Position numbers and translations under genes: made by a program. Below, in pieces: positions 19,951-29,022 of a stretch of 64,000 bases of DNA. A model generated the notes under the pieces. It was not told the DNA's origin. It did no database searches and saw only the letters and a list, made by a program, of their open reading frames with translations. The DNA is from Billgrantia kenyensis (lineage in GTDB: Bacteria > Pseudomonadota > Gammaproteobacteria > Pseudomonadales > Halomonadaceae): assembly GCF_013697085.1 (NCBI RefSeq), contig NZ_JACEFT010000014.1, forward strand, positions 46,383-110,382, in the 5' to 3' direction. Within the stretch, counting starts at the first letter, position 1. Each line of letters opens with the position of its first letter.

Positions 19951-20611
19951 GCAAACTGCCACCTGGTTCAACCACTACGACGTCCGCCCCCAGTCCGAGG
20001 TGCCGGCGGAGTCCCCGCTGGCCTGGTCCTACCGCAAGACCGGCCGCCCGGCCGTCAGCCAGCAGAGCCGCGTGGTGCTGCGCGAGCGCGCGATGCTGGG
20101 CCACCTGATCCTGCGCGGCGGCGCCATCGTCCTCGACGAGGCGGTGCGCCGGGTTCTCGGCTTCGGTCTGCCGGGGCGTCCCAACACCCTGACCCAGGAT
20201 GACGATGGTCAGCGCTCGATCCAGTGGCTCTCCCCCGACGAGTGGCTGGTGATCGTCCCCGGCGGCGAGGAGTTCGCGCTGGAGGGCCGGCTGCGCGAGG
20301 CGCTGGGCGACGCCCGCGATACCGCTGTCAAAAACTATGCCATCGTCAACGTCAGCGGCGGTCAGACCCTGATAGAGCTCGAGGGCGAGTGCGCCCGGGA
20401 ACTCCTGATGAAGTCGACGCCCTACGACGTGCATCCGGAGGCCTTTCCGGTGGGCAAGGGCGTGACGACGGTGTTCGCCAAGGCCAACCTGATCCTGCGC
20501 CGACCCAGTGAGCAGCGCTGGGAGCTGGTGCTGCGGCGCAGCTTCGCCGACTACTGCTATCGTTGGATTCTGGATGCGGGCGCGGAGTACGCCATCGGCG
20601 TCGACGCGTGA
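19943..20611 (+). CDS. soxG: Sarcosine oxidase gamma subunit
   Basis: 222 residues from the ATG at 19943, which overlaps the soxA stop and follows a GGGAGAG site. The protein resembles the folate-binding GcvT-like fold (LSPDEWLVIVPGGEE, then DVHPEAFPVGKGVTTVFAKANLIL) typical of SoxG. The upstream in-frame codons belong to the soxA tail. It completes the heterotetramer. Confidence 0.94.
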   Translation: MSEQTATWFNHYDVRPQSEVPAESPLAWSYRKTGRPAVSQQSRVVLRERAMLGHLILRGGAIVLDEAVRRVLGFGLPGRPNTLTQDDDGQRSIQWLSPDEWLVIVPGGEEFALEGRLREALGDARDTAVKNYAIVNVSGGQTLIELEGECARELLMKSTPYDVHPEAFPVGKGVTTVFAKANLILRRPSEQRWELVLRRSFADYCYRWILDAGAEYAIGVDA

Positions 20612-20618
20612 GGAGTAC

Positions 20619-20645
20619 GGGGTCGGCAGTCGCCGGCCCCGTTTT
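20619..20645 (+). terminator. Hairpin with T tract between soxG and purU
   Basis: GGGGTCGGC (20619-20627) and GCCGGCCCC (20632-20640) form a nine-pair stem with one G-T pair and a four-base loop, followed by GTTTT. It looks like an intrinsic terminator but lies inside the operon only 13 bases before the purU start, so it may be a partial terminator or attenuator. Confidence 0.55.
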
Positions 20646-20657
20646 GGGAGAGATGAC

Positions 20658-21521
20658 ATGGCAGACAACAATCGCTGGATCCTCGCGGCCCAGTGCCCGA
20701 GCCGGCTCGGCACTGTGGACGTGGTCACGCGCTTTCTCAAGGAGCGCCGCTGCTATATCACCGAGCAGCACTCCTTTGATGACCGCCTGAGCGGGCGCTT
20801 CTTCATCCGCACCGAGTTTCGCCCCGAGGAGGATGGATTCGACCAGGCGGCGTTCGAGGCCGAGTTCGCGGGTCGGGCCACCGAGTTCGACATGGCTTTC
20901 GAGCTCACCGCCCCGGGCAAGCGCGTGCCGGTGGTGATCATGGTCTCCAAGGCCGATCACTGCCTCAACGACCTGCTCTATCGCTACCGCATCGGCCAGC
21001 TGCCCATCGACATTCGCGCCATCGTCTCCAACCACCCGGACCTGGCCTCCCTGGCGGAGTGGCACGGCATCCCCTATCATCACTTTGCCATCACGCCGGA
21101 CACCAAGCCCGAGCAGGAGGGGAGGGTGTGGGCGGTGGTCGAGGAGACAGGCGCCGAGCTGGTGATCCTGGCCCGCTACATGCAAGTGCTCTCCAGCGAG
21201 CTGTGCGCGAAGCTCAGCGGCCGGGCGATCAACATCCACCACTCCCTGCTGCCGGGCTTCAAGGGCGCCAAACCCTATCACCAGGCCTACGACAAGGGGG
21301 TGAAGCTGGTCGGCGCCACCGCCCATTACATCAACGACGACCTGGACGAGGGGCCGATCATCACCCAGGGCGTCGAACCGGTGAGCCACGCCGACTACCC
21401 GGAGGACCTCGTCGCCAAGGGCCGCGACATCGAGTGCCTGACCCTGGCCCGGGCCGTGGCCCTGCACGTGGAGCGCCGCGTCTTCCTTCACGCCAAGCGC
21501 ACCGTTGTTTTCGATCGGTAG
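20658..21521 (+). CDS. purU: Formyltetrahydrofolate deformylase
   Basis: 287 residues. An N-terminal ACT-like domain (RWILAAQCPSRLGTVDVVTRFL) is followed by a formyltransferase-fold domain with the INIHHSLLPGFKGAKPYHQAY motif and a conserved aspartate in the DDLDEGPII segment. PurU hydrolyses 10-formyl-THF to formate and THF, recycling the carrier loaded by sarcosine oxidase. This is its usual place at the end of sox operons. The ATG at 20658 follows GGGAG with proper spacing. Confidence 0.95.
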   Translation: MADNNRWILAAQCPSRLGTVDVVTRFLKERRCYITEQHSFDDRLSGRFFIRTEFRPEEDGFDQAAFEAEFAGRATEFDMAFELTAPGKRVPVVIMVSKADHCLNDLLYRYRIGQLPIDIRAIVSNHPDLASLAEWHGIPYHHFAITPDTKPEQEGRVWAVVEETGAELVILARYMQVLSSELCAKLSGRAINIHHSLLPGFKGAKPYHQAYDKGVKLVGATAHYINDDLDEGPIITQGVEPVSHADYPEDLVAKGRDIECLTLARAVALHVERRVFLHAKRTVVFDR

Positions 21522-21657
21522 CCTTCCCACTTGCCTGGAGACGACCCGCAGCAACCTCGTTCGCGACATGCGCCGACCGTCGGGATGGCGGTCATGGCCT
21601 ACATGAACGATTTTACGTATCCGAGAGCGACAACATCGAATATCTTGGCAGGCAGGC

Positions 21658-21675
21658 TTGCCTGATTGCGACGTC
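21658..21675 (-). promoter_or_regulatory. Candidate GbdR operator upstream of gbdR
   Basis: On the minus strand this reads ACGTCGCAATCAGGCAAG. It shares the pattern AYGTCKCNNNCAGGCAAG with sites at 33054-33071 and 36342-36359. It lies about 90 bp upstream of the gbdR start, suggesting autoregulation. A short inverted repeat (CAGGCA/TGCCTG, 21650-21665) overlaps it. Confidence 0.55.
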
Positions 21676-21765
21676 TGTCATTGGCGTATCCCCGACCCTG
21701 AGCACAGCACCCTGACGGTTAATATTGCCGATAATTACAACGATATGCGGCATCGGAGTATGACC

Positions 21766-22923
21766 ATGTCAACACTGCCCCCGACCTCGTTCACCTCCCA
21801 CGCCCTGCGCAAGGAGCCGGCGCCGCAAACGCTGGGGTTCCTGCTGCTGGAAAACTTCACCCTGTTCTCACTGGCTTCGGCCATCGAGCCGCTGCGCATG
21901 GCCAACCAGTTGGCCGGACGCGAACTGTATCGCTGGTTCACACTGAGCGTGGACGGCGGGCCGATCGCGGCCAGCGACGGGCTGCGGGTCACGCCGGATG
22001 GCGCCATTACCATGCCGCTGGCGCTGGACATGATCATCGTCTGCGGCGGCGTGGGGCCAGCCCGTAGCGTACAACGCGAGCACGTGACGTGGCTGCAGTC
22101 CCAGGCGCGCCTGTCGCGTCGGCTGGGTGGCATCTGCACCGGCAGTTGGGCGCTGGCCAAGGCCGGGCTGCTGGATGGCTACGAGACCAGCGTGCACTGG
22201 GAGTGTCTGGCGGCGATGCGCGAGTCGTTCCCCCGCGCGGTGCTGACCACCCGGCTGTTCACCATCGACCGCGACCGCGCCACCGCTTCAGGCGGCACCG
22301 CTCCGCTCGACATGATGCTGACCCTGATCGAGCGCGAACACGGGCGCGAGCTCTCGGCGGGCATTTCAGAGATGTTCATCTGCGACCGGGTGCGCGGCGA
22401 GAACGACCATCAGCGCGTGCCGCTCAAGCACGTGCTGGGCACCACCCAGCCCAAGCTGCTGGAGATCGTGGCGCTGATGGAGGCCAACCTGGAGGAGCCC
22501 ATCGAGCTCGCCGAGTTGGCCGACTACGTCGGCGTCTCCCGCCGACAGCTCGAGCGGCTGTTCCAGAAGTACCTGCACTGCTCGCCGTCGCGCTACTACC
22601 TCAAGCTGCGTTTGACCCGGGCCCGCCAGCTGCTCAAGCAGACCTCGATGCCGATCATCGAGGTGGCCTCGGCCTGCGGCTTCGTCTCTACGCCTCACTT
22701 CTCCAAGTGCTACCGGGAATTCTTCGGCCTGCCGCCACGGGAGGAACGGCTGGGCATGAGCCCGCTGCGTCAGTCGCCGCTGCCCGAGCCGCCGGCCGAG
22801 AGCCTGCTGCTGCAGCCGGTCGCCCTCGAGCCCATGGCCGAGCAGCCCGTCTCGGCGGCGCTGATGGCGCTCGACAACGCCCGCGGCGAGCCCACCTACG
22901 CCAGCGTGCGGCTCAAGCACTGA
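21766..22923 (+). CDS. gbdR: Choline/betaine catabolism regulator GbdR
   Basis: 385 residues from the chosen start. A DJ-1/PfpI-like sensor domain (FLLLENFTLFSLASAIEPLRMANQLAGRELYRW, with the GGICTGSWALAKAGLLDG elbow) is followed by an AraC-type DNA-binding domain (about 240-340, ending PHFSKCYREFFGLPPREER). The match to Pseudomonas GbdR is close across its length. GbdR responds to betaine and dimethylglycine and activates gbc, dgc and sox genes. The ATG at 21766 has GGAG seven bases upstream; the ATG at 21760 is too close to that site. It is flanked by sox-purU and the dgc operon, its targets. Confidence 0.93.
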   Translation: MSTLPPTSFTSHALRKEPAPQTLGFLLLENFTLFSLASAIEPLRMANQLAGRELYRWFTLSVDGGPIAASDGLRVTPDGAITMPLALDMIIVCGGVGPARSVQREHVTWLQSQARLSRRLGGICTGSWALAKAGLLDGYETSVHWECLAAMRESFPRAVLTTRLFTIDRDRATASGGTAPLDMMLTLIEREHGRELSAGISEMFICDRVRGENDHQRVPLKHVLGTTQPKLLEIVALMEANLEEPIELAELADYVGVSRRQLERLFQKYLHCSPSRYYLKLRLTRARQLLKQTSMPIIEVASACGFVSTPHFSKCYREFFGLPPREERLGMSPLRQSPLPEPPAESLLLQPVALEPMAEQPVSAALMALDNARGEPTYASVRLKH

Positions 22924-22924
22924 G

Positions 22925-22942
22925 GTGGCAGGCGGGAGACGT
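22925..22942 (-). promoter_or_regulatory. Degenerate betaine-operator-like site upstream of the dgc operon
   Basis: On the minus strand this reads ACGTCTCCCGCCTGCCAC, which keeps the left half (ACGTCTC) of the proposed motif but only part of the right half (9 of 13 invariant bases overall). It lies just after the gbdR stop and about 165 bp before the dipeptidase gene. Low confidence. Confidence 0.25.
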
Positions 22943-23104
22943 CATGGCGTCTGCGTGCGCTGCGGGATGTGGCATTTGAGCCGTTCGTCGCAGTCGCGAC
23001 AGAGGTGACGTTTTTGGAATTCTCGCCGTCGCTTCCAGAAGTCGGGACTCACCGTGCCGGCGCTATGCTCCCTTCAAGTCAAACCAATCGGGAGCACGCC
23101 CCTC

Positions 23105-24082
23105 ATGACGCCCCAAGACCTGCACGACGATGCCATCGTCATCGACGGCCTGATCATCGCCAAGTGGAACCGCGAACTGTTCGAGGACATGCGTCGCGGC
23201 GGACTCACGGCCGCCAACTGCACCGTCTCGGTGTGGGAGGGCTTCCAGGCCACCGTCGACAACATCGTCAAGTCGAACCAGCTGATGGCCGAGTGCAGCG
23301 ACCTGGTGCGCCCGGTGCGCACCACTGCCGACATCACCCGGGCCAAGGAGGAGGGCAAGACGGGCATTATCTACGGTTTCCAGAACGCCCACGCCTTCGA
23401 GGACCAGATCGGCTACGTCGAGGTCTTCAAGCAGCTCGGCGTGGGCATCGTGCAGATGTGCTACAACACCCAGAACCTGGTGGGCACCGGCTGCTACGAG
23501 CGCGACGGCGGGCTCTCCGGCTTCGGTCGTGAGATCGTCACCGAGATGAACCGTGTCGGCATCATGTGCGACCTCTCCCACGTCGGTTCGAAGACCTCCG
23601 AAGAGGTGATTCTCGAATCGAAGAAGCCGGTCTGCTACTCCCACTGCCTGCCGTCCGGGCTCAAGGAGCACCCACGCAACAAGTCCGACGAGGAGCTGCG
23701 CTTCATCGCCGAGCACGGCGGCTTCGTCGGCGTGACCATGTTCACTCCCTTCCTGCGCGCCGGGGTCGACGCCACCGTCGACGACTACGTCGAGGCCATC
23801 GAGTACGTGATGAACATCGTCGGCGAGGATGCCATCGGCATCGGCACCGACTTCACCCAGGGCCACGGCAAGGACTTCTTCGAGTGGCTGACCCACGACA
23901 AGGGCTACGCCCGTCGCCTGACCAGCTTCGGCAAGATCATCAATCCCGAGGGCATCCGCACCATCGGTGAGTTCCCCAACCTGACCGAGGCGCTGCTGCG
24001 CCGCGGCTTCAGCGAGACCCAGGTGCGCAAGATCATGGGCGAAAACTGGGTACGCATATTGAAAGACGTTTGGGGCGCCTGA
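23105..24082 (+). CDS. Membrane dipeptidase (peptidase M19) family protein
   Basis: 325 residues of the renal-dipeptidase (M19) amidohydrolase family, with a TIM-barrel metal site (VIDGLI near the N terminus, CDLSHVGSKT, YSHCLPSG, and GIGTDFTQGHG). The family position is the same as that of the dipeptidase gene next to dgcAB in Pseudomonas (the PA5396 type). Its substrate is unknown; no signal peptide is visible, so the name membrane dipeptidase should not be taken literally. The ATG at 23105 follows GGGAG at a rather wide spacing. A family A repeat follows it. Confidence 0.85.
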   Translation: MTPQDLHDDAIVIDGLIIAKWNRELFEDMRRGGLTAANCTVSVWEGFQATVDNIVKSNQLMAECSDLVRPVRTTADITRAKEEGKTGIIYGFQNAHAFEDQIGYVEVFKQLGVGIVQMCYNTQNLVGTGCYERDGGLSGFGREIVTEMNRVGIMCDLSHVGSKTSEEVILESKKPVCYSHCLPSGLKEHPRNKSDEELRFIAEHGGFVGVTMFTPFLRAGVDATVDDYVEAIEYVMNIVGEDAIGIGTDFTQGHGKDFFEWLTHDKGYARRLTSFGKIINPEGIRTIGEFPNLTEALLRRGFSETQVRKIMGENWVRILKDVWGA

Positions 24083-24090
24083 CGATAGCG

Positions 24091-24109
24091 GCTGAGGCGA
24101 CTCCTCAGC
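24091..24109 (+). repeat. Accessory hairpin of repeat A, copy 3
   Basis: GCTGAGG (24091-24097) and CCTCAGC (24103-24109) form a perfect seven-pair stem with a five-base loop. It stands in the same place as the accessory hairpins of copies 1 and 2, with unrelated stem sequence. Confidence 0.6.
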
Positions 24110-24117
24110 GAGGAGCG

Positions 24118-24212
24118 CCGGGGGCAGGCCGAAGAGGAGGTCCGATTCCAGGGATGGAATCGGTAGCGTACAGGGAAGTATTCACAGCGCCTCCTCGCAG
24201 GCCTGCCGCCGG
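24118..24212 (+). repeat. Structured intergenic repeat family A, copy 3 (dipeptidase-DUF5943 gene)
   Basis: Closing stem 24118-24130 with 24200-24212 (12 of 13 pairs) and GAGGAGG (24134-24140) with CCTCCTC (24190-24196). The first inner hairpin (CCGATTCCA 24142-24150 with TGGAATCGG 24155-24163) differs in sequence from copies 1 and 2 but pairs perfectly, with loop AGGGAT. The second is TAC-AGGGAA-GTA in place of CCC-AGGGAY-GGG. These double changes support a selected structure. It lies in the dgc operon in the sense direction. Confidence 0.8.
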
Positions 24213-24290
24213 ACCAGCTCCGAGCGGTGCTGCCAAAGACGATGCTCTTGCCCGCAATGCCATAACAAACAAGATTTGAGGAAACCAACC

Positions 24291-24836
24291 GTGACCAAGA
24301 TGGCCCCCGAACTGCCCATCGAGGTGGATAGCGAAACCGGCGTGTGGACCACCGACGCCCTGCCGATGCTGTACGTACCGCGGCACTTCTTTATCAACAA
24401 CCACACGGCCGTCGCCGAAGCGCTGGGTGTGGATAAGTATGCTGAGATTCTCTACCGCGCCGGCTACAAGAGCGCCTGGCACTGGTGCGAGAAGGAGGCC
24501 GAACTGCACGGCCTGGTGGGCGTCGAGGTGTTCGAGCACTACATGCTGCGTCTCTCCCAGCGCGGCTGGGGCAAGTTCGTCACCGAGGCCATCGATCTCG
24601 ATGCCGGTACCGCCCGCGTGCGCCTGGAGCACAGCGCCTTCGTCTATCAGCTGGGCAAGACGGGGCAGAAGGAGGAGTACATGTTCACCGGCTGGTTCGC
24701 CGGCGCCATGGACCAGATCCTCGCCGCCCGCGGCAGCAGCCTGCGCACCGTCGCCGAACAGACCCAGAGTGCGGCCGAGCCCGGCTGCGAGGTGGGCATC
24801 TTCACCGTCCAGCCGCTTACCGACGCCCAGGGCTGA
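24291..24836 (+). CDS. DUF5943 protein of the dimethylglycine locus
   Basis: 181 residues from the GTG at 24291, which has a GAGG (24278-24281) nine bases upstream; the ATG at 24300 is a weaker alternative. The sequence (TDALPMLYVPRHFFINNH, AGYKSAWHWCEKEAELHG, SQRGWGKF) closely recalls the conserved hypothetical gene that precedes dgcA in Pseudomonas (PA5397 type), now named DUF5943. It recalls the 4-vinyl reductase small-ligand-binding fold. Function is unknown; the constant position between the dipeptidase gene and dgcA suggests a part in dimethylglycine use, perhaps as a binding or assembly protein. Confidence 0.82.
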   Translation: MTKMAPELPIEVDSETGVWTTDALPMLYVPRHFFINNHTAVAEALGVDKYAEILYRAGYKSAWHWCEKEAELHGLVGVEVFEHYMLRLSQRGWGKFVTEAIDLDAGTARVRLEHSAFVYQLGKTGQKEEYMFTGWFAGAMDQILAARGSSLRTVAEQTQSAAEPGCEVGIFTVQPLTDAQG

Positions 24837-24846
24837 GGAGGTTTCC

Positions 24847-26919
24847 ATGGCATTCGACGCGATCTTCGAGCCGATCCAGATCGGCAAGCTGACCATCCGC
24901 AACCGCGTGGTCAGCACCGCCCACGCCGAGGTGCATGCCACCGACGGCGGCATGACCACCGCACGCTACGTCAAGTACTACGAGGAGAAGGCCAAGGGCG
25001 GCTGCGGCCTGGCCATCTGTGGCGGCTCCTCGGTGGTCTCCATCGACAGCCCCCAGGGCTGGTGGAGCTCGGTGAACCTCTCCACCGACCGCATCATTCC
25101 ACACTTCCAGAATCTCGCTGATGCCGTGCACAAGCACGGCGGCAAGATCATGATCCAGATTACCCACATGGGACGGCGCTCGCGCTGGGACGGCTTCGAC
25201 TGGCCGACCCTGGTGTCGCCCTCGGGCATTCGCGAGCCGGTGCACCGCTCCACCTGCAAGACCATCGAGGAGGAGGAGATCTGGCGCATCGTCGGCGACT
25301 TCGCCCAGGCCGCGCGGCGAGCCAAGGAGGGCGGACTTGATGGCGTCGAGCTTTCCGCCGTGCACCAGCACCTGATCGACCAGTTCTGGAGCCCGCGGGT
25401 CAACAAGCGTACCGACCAATGGGGCGGCAGCTTCGAGAACCGCATGCGCTTCGGCATGGAGGTGCTCAAGGCGGTGCGTGCCGAGGTGGGTGACGACTTC
25501 GTCGTCGGCATGCGCATCTGCGGCGACGAGTTCCATCCGGACGGCCTGACCCACGAGGACATGAAGCAGATCGCCGCCTACTACGACGCCACCGGCCAAG
25601 TGGATTTCTTCGGCGTGATCGGCTCCGGCTGCGATACCCACAACACCCTGGCCAACGTCATTCCCAACATGTCCTTCCCGCCGGAGCCCTTCCTGCACCT
25701 GGCGGCGGGCATCAAGGAAGTGGTCAAGGTGCCGGTGATCCACGCCCAGAATATCAAGGATCCCAACCAGGCCCAGCGTATCCTCGAAGGGGGCTACGTC
25801 GACCTGGTGGGCATGACCCGGGCGCACATCGCCGACCCGCACCTGATCGCCAAGATCAAGATGGGCCAGATCGACCAGATCAAGCAGTGCGTGGGCGCCA
25901 ACTATTGCATCGACCGCCAGTATCAGGGCCTCGACGTGCTGTGCATCCAGAACGCCGCGACCTCGCGGGAGTACATGGGCCTGCCGCACATCATCGAGAA
26001 GTCCGAGGGGCCGAAGCGCAAGGTGGTGGTGGTGGGCGGCGGCCCCGGCGGCATGGAGGCGGCCAAGGTGGCGGCCGAGCGTGGCCACGACGTGACCCTG
26101 TTCGAAGCCGCGGACCAGCTCGGCGGCCAGATCACCATCGCCGCCCAGGCGCCGCAGCGCGACCAGATTGCCGGTATCACGCGCTGGTACCAGCTGGAGC
26201 TGGCGCGTCTCAAGGTGGACCTGCGCCTCGGCACCCGCGCCGACGAGGCCACCATCGAGGACCTGCGCCCGGACGTCGTGGTACTGGCCACCGGCGGCCA
26301 GCCCTTCCTCAGCCAGTACCCGGAGTGGGGCTACTCGGAGAACCCCGAGGAGAGCCTGGTGGTCAGCACCTGGGACGTGCTCTCCGGCAAGGTGGCGCCG
26401 GGCAAGAACGTGCTGATCTATGACGCCATCTGCGAGTTCTCCGGCGTCTCGGCGGCGGATTATCTGGCCGACAAGGGTGCCAAGGTCGAGATCGTCACCG
26501 ACGACATCAAGCCCGGCGCGGCGGTGGGCGGCACCACCTTCCCGACCTACTACCGCAGTCTCTACGAGAAGGAGGTGATCATGACCTCCGACCTGATGCT
26601 GCACAAGGTCTACCGCGAGGGCGACGCCCTGGTGGCGGTGCTCGAGAACGAGTACACCGGGGCCATGGAGGAGCGGGTGGTCGATCAGGTGGTGGTGGAG
26701 AACGGCGTACGCCCGGACGAAGCGCTCTATTACGCGCTGAAGGAGCGCTCACGCAACCGTGGTCAGGTGGATCTTGAGGCGCTCTACGCTGCCGCGGCGC
26801 AGCCCTCTTTGAGTGAGCAGGGCGAGGGTTACCTGCTGTTCCGCCTGGGCGACTGCACCGCGCCGCGCAATACCCATGCGGCCATCTATGACGCCCTGCG
26901 GTTATGCAAAGACCTTTGA
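24847..26919 (+). CDS. dgcA: Dimethylglycine demethylase subunit DgcA
   Basis: 690 residues, built like trimethylamine dehydrogenase: an FMN-binding old-yellow-enzyme TIM barrel (about 1-370), an iron-sulfur segment, and an FAD/NAD-type domain (VVVVGGGPGGMEAAKVAAERGHDV). It oxidatively removes a methyl group from dimethylglycine to give sarcosine. The iron-sulfur motif reads C348-x5-C354-x11-C366, with A351 where related enzymes have a second cysteine. GAGG precedes the ATG at 24847 at good spacing. dgcB follows after 63 bp. Confidence 0.94.
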   Translation: MAFDAIFEPIQIGKLTIRNRVVSTAHAEVHATDGGMTTARYVKYYEEKAKGGCGLAICGGSSVVSIDSPQGWWSSVNLSTDRIIPHFQNLADAVHKHGGKIMIQITHMGRRSRWDGFDWPTLVSPSGIREPVHRSTCKTIEEEEIWRIVGDFAQAARRAKEGGLDGVELSAVHQHLIDQFWSPRVNKRTDQWGGSFENRMRFGMEVLKAVRAEVGDDFVVGMRICGDEFHPDGLTHEDMKQIAAYYDATGQVDFFGVIGSGCDTHNTLANVIPNMSFPPEPFLHLAAGIKEVVKVPVIHAQNIKDPNQAQRILEGGYVDLVGMTRAHIADPHLIAKIKMGQIDQIKQCVGANYCIDRQYQGLDVLCIQNAATSREYMGLPHIIEKSEGPKRKVVVVGGGPGGMEAAKVAAERGHDVTLFEAADQLGGQITIAAQAPQRDQIAGITRWYQLELARLKVDLRLGTRADEATIEDLRPDVVVLATGGQPFLSQYPEWGYSENPEESLVVSTWDVLSGKVAPGKNVLIYDAICEFSGVSAADYLADKGAKVEIVTDDIKPGAAVGGTTFPTYYRSLYEKEVIMTSDLMLHKVYREGDALVAVLENEYTGAMEERVVDQVVVENGVRPDEALYYALKERSRNRGQVDLEALYAAAAQPSLSEQGEGYLLFRLGDCTAPRNTHAAIYDALRLCKDL

Positions 26920-26982
26920 AAGCTATTGCGCTCGGCCAGCCCTGATACCAAAGCCAACGGCTTATGAGACGAGGTGAGCGAG

Positions 26983-29022
26983 ATGCTCGAGAGCCTGCTG
27001 CCAATACTAATCTTCTCCGCCCTGGCGCTGGCCGTGATCGGTGCCGTGCGGCGCATTCGCCTGTGGCGTCAGGGTCGACCCGCCCGGGTCGATCTGCTGC
27101 GCGGGCTCGCTGCCATGCCGCGGCGCTATCTGGTCGATCTGCACCACGTGGTGGCGCGTGACAAGGTCATGTCCAACACCCACGTGGCCACCGCCGGCGG
27201 TTTCGTCGCGGCGGCCGTGCTGATGATCCTGGTACATGGCCTGGGGCTCGGCTCTTCAGAAAGAATGGGGCCAATCCTCGGCGGGCTGTTGCTGCTGGCC
27301 AGCGCCGCCATGTTCGTCGGTAGCCTGTTCGTCGCCAAACGGCGGCGCGACCCGCCGGCGCGGCTCTCCAAGGGCCCCTGGATGCGACTGCCGAAGAGCC
27401 TGATGGCGTTCTCGGCGAGCGTGTTCCTGCTCACCCTGCCGACGCTGGGCATCCTGCCTGCCGGAACGGGCAGCGTGATCCTCGCCCTGGCGCTGGCCGC
27501 GGCGCTGGTGTGGGGCCTGGGCGAGATGTTCTTCGGCATGACCTGGGGCGGGCCGATGAAGCACGCCTTCGCCGGCGCCCTGCATCTGGCCTTCCATCGC
27601 CGACCCGAGCGTTTTTCCACGAAGGGGGGCGAGGGCAACCGCTCCACCGGGCTCAAGGCGCTGAACCTGGACGATGCCAAGGCGCCCCTGGGCGTCGAGA
27701 CGCCCAGCGACTTCACCTGGAACCAGCTGCTCGGCTTCGATGCCTGCGTGCAGTGTGGACGCTGCGAGGCGATGTGTCCGGCCTTTGCCGCCGGTCAGCC
27801 GCTCAACCCCAAGAAGCTGATTCAGGACATGGTCGTGGGCATGGCCGGCGGCAGCGATGCCGGCTATGCCGGAAGACCCTACCCCGGCAAGCCGATCGGT
27901 GAGCATGCGGGTTCTCCCCATGGGCCCATCGTGGCGCGCGAAGGCACCGCCCTGGTCGATGCCGAGACGCTGTGGTCCTGTACCACCTGCCGTGCCTGCG
28001 TCGAGGAGTGCCCGATGATGATCGAGCACGTCGATGCCATCGTCGACATGCGTCGCTTCCTGACCCTGGAGCAGGGCAATACCCCGGGCAAGGGCGCCGA
28101 GGTGCTCGACAACCTGATCGCCACCGACAACCCCGGCGGCTTCGACCCCGGCTCGCGCATGCACTGGGCGGCGGACCTCGACCTGCCGCTGATGCGCGAC
28201 CTGGGGCAGGTCGACGTGCTGCTGTGGCTGGGCGACGGGGTCTTCGACATGCGCAATCAGCGCACGCTCAGGGCGCTGGTGAAGGTGCTGCGTGCGGCCG
28301 GCGTCGACTTCGCCGTGCTCGGCAACGAGGAGCGCGACAGCGGCGACGTGGCGCGCCGCCTGGGCGACGAGGCGACCTTCCAGTCGCTGGCCAAGCGCAA
28401 TATCGCCACGCTGTCGCAGTACCGCTTCCAGTGCATCGTCACCTGCGACCCGCACAGTTTCCATGTCCTCAAGAACGAATACGGCGAGCTGGGCGGCCCC
28501 GATGTCAATGCAAACTGGGAAGTGCGCCACCACAGTACCTACATCGCCGAGCTGTTCGAGGCGGGCCGGCTGCACTTCCTGCCCTGGAAGGGTGGCAGCG
28601 TCACCTATCACGACCCCTGCTACCTGGGTCGCTACAACGGCGAATACGAAGCCCCGCGCAACGTGCTCAAGGCACTGGGCATCGAGGTGGCCGAGATGCA
28701 GCGTTCGGGGTTCCGCTCGCGCTGCTGCGGCGGTGGCGGCGGCGCGCCAATCATCGACATCCCCGGCAAGCAGCGGATTCCCGACATGCGCATGAATGAC
28801 GTCAAGGAGGCCGGCGCCGAGTTGGTGGCGGTGGGCTGTCCGCAGTGCACCGCCATGCTCGAGGGGGTGGTCGACACTACCGCCGAGGTGCGCGACATCG
28901 CCGAGCTGGTGGCCGATGCCCTGGTGGAGCCCCCCGCTGACGCAGGCAGCGGCCGAGATGGCGACCGCGCTTCCCAACCTGCCGCCGAGGCTCGGCCCGT
29001 GGCGAAGGAGGTCACCTCATGA
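26983..29022 (+). CDS. dgcB: Dimethylglycine demethylase subunit DgcB, iron-sulfur membrane protein
   Basis: 679 residues. Several N-terminal membrane helices (about residues 1-200) are followed by two [4Fe-4S] motifs (C255-x2-C258-x2-C261 with C265, and CTTCRACVEECP) and two CCG-type cysteine domains (the RCCGGGGGAP segment and VGCPQC). It probably passes electrons from DgcA or the adjacent ETF into the membrane chain. I chose the ATG at 26983 because GAGG lies eight bases upstream; a GTG at 26974 is in frame. The stop overlaps the ETF alpha start. Confidence 0.92.
   Translation: MLESLLPILIFSALALAVIGAVRRIRLWRQGRPARVDLLRGLAAMPRRYLVDLHHVVARDKVMSNTHVATAGGFVAAAVLMILVHGLGLGSSERMGPILGGLLLLASAAMFVGSLFVAKRRRDPPARLSKGPWMRLPKSLMAFSASVFLLTLPTLGILPAGTGSVILALALAAALVWGLGEMFFGMTWGGPMKHAFAGALHLAFHRRPERFSTKGGEGNRSTGLKALNLDDAKAPLGVETPSDFTWNQLLGFDACVQCGRCEAMCPAFAAGQPLNPKKLIQDMVVGMAGGSDAGYAGRPYPGKPIGEHAGSPHGPIVAREGTALVDAETLWSCTTCRACVEECPMMIEHVDAIVDMRRFLTLEQGNTPGKGAEVLDNLIATDNPGGFDPGSRMHWAADLDLPLMRDLGQVDVLLWLGDGVFDMRNQRTLRALVKVLRAAGVDFAVLGNEERDSGDVARRLGDEATFQSLAKRNIATLSQYRFQCIVTCDPHSFHVLKNEYGELGGPDVNANWEVRHHSTYIAELFEAGRLHFLPWKGGSVTYHDPCYLGRYNGEYEAPRNVLKALGIEVAEMQRSGFRSRCCGGGGGAPIIDIPGKQRIPDMRMNDVKEAGAELVAVGCPQCTAMLEGVVDTTAEVRDIAELVADALVEPPADAGSGRDGDRASQPAAEARPVAKEVTS

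Noticed and set aside
26974..26982. GTG at 26974 as dgcB start
   Set aside because: The GAGG overlaps this codon, so it cannot serve it; the ATG at 26983 is properly spaced.
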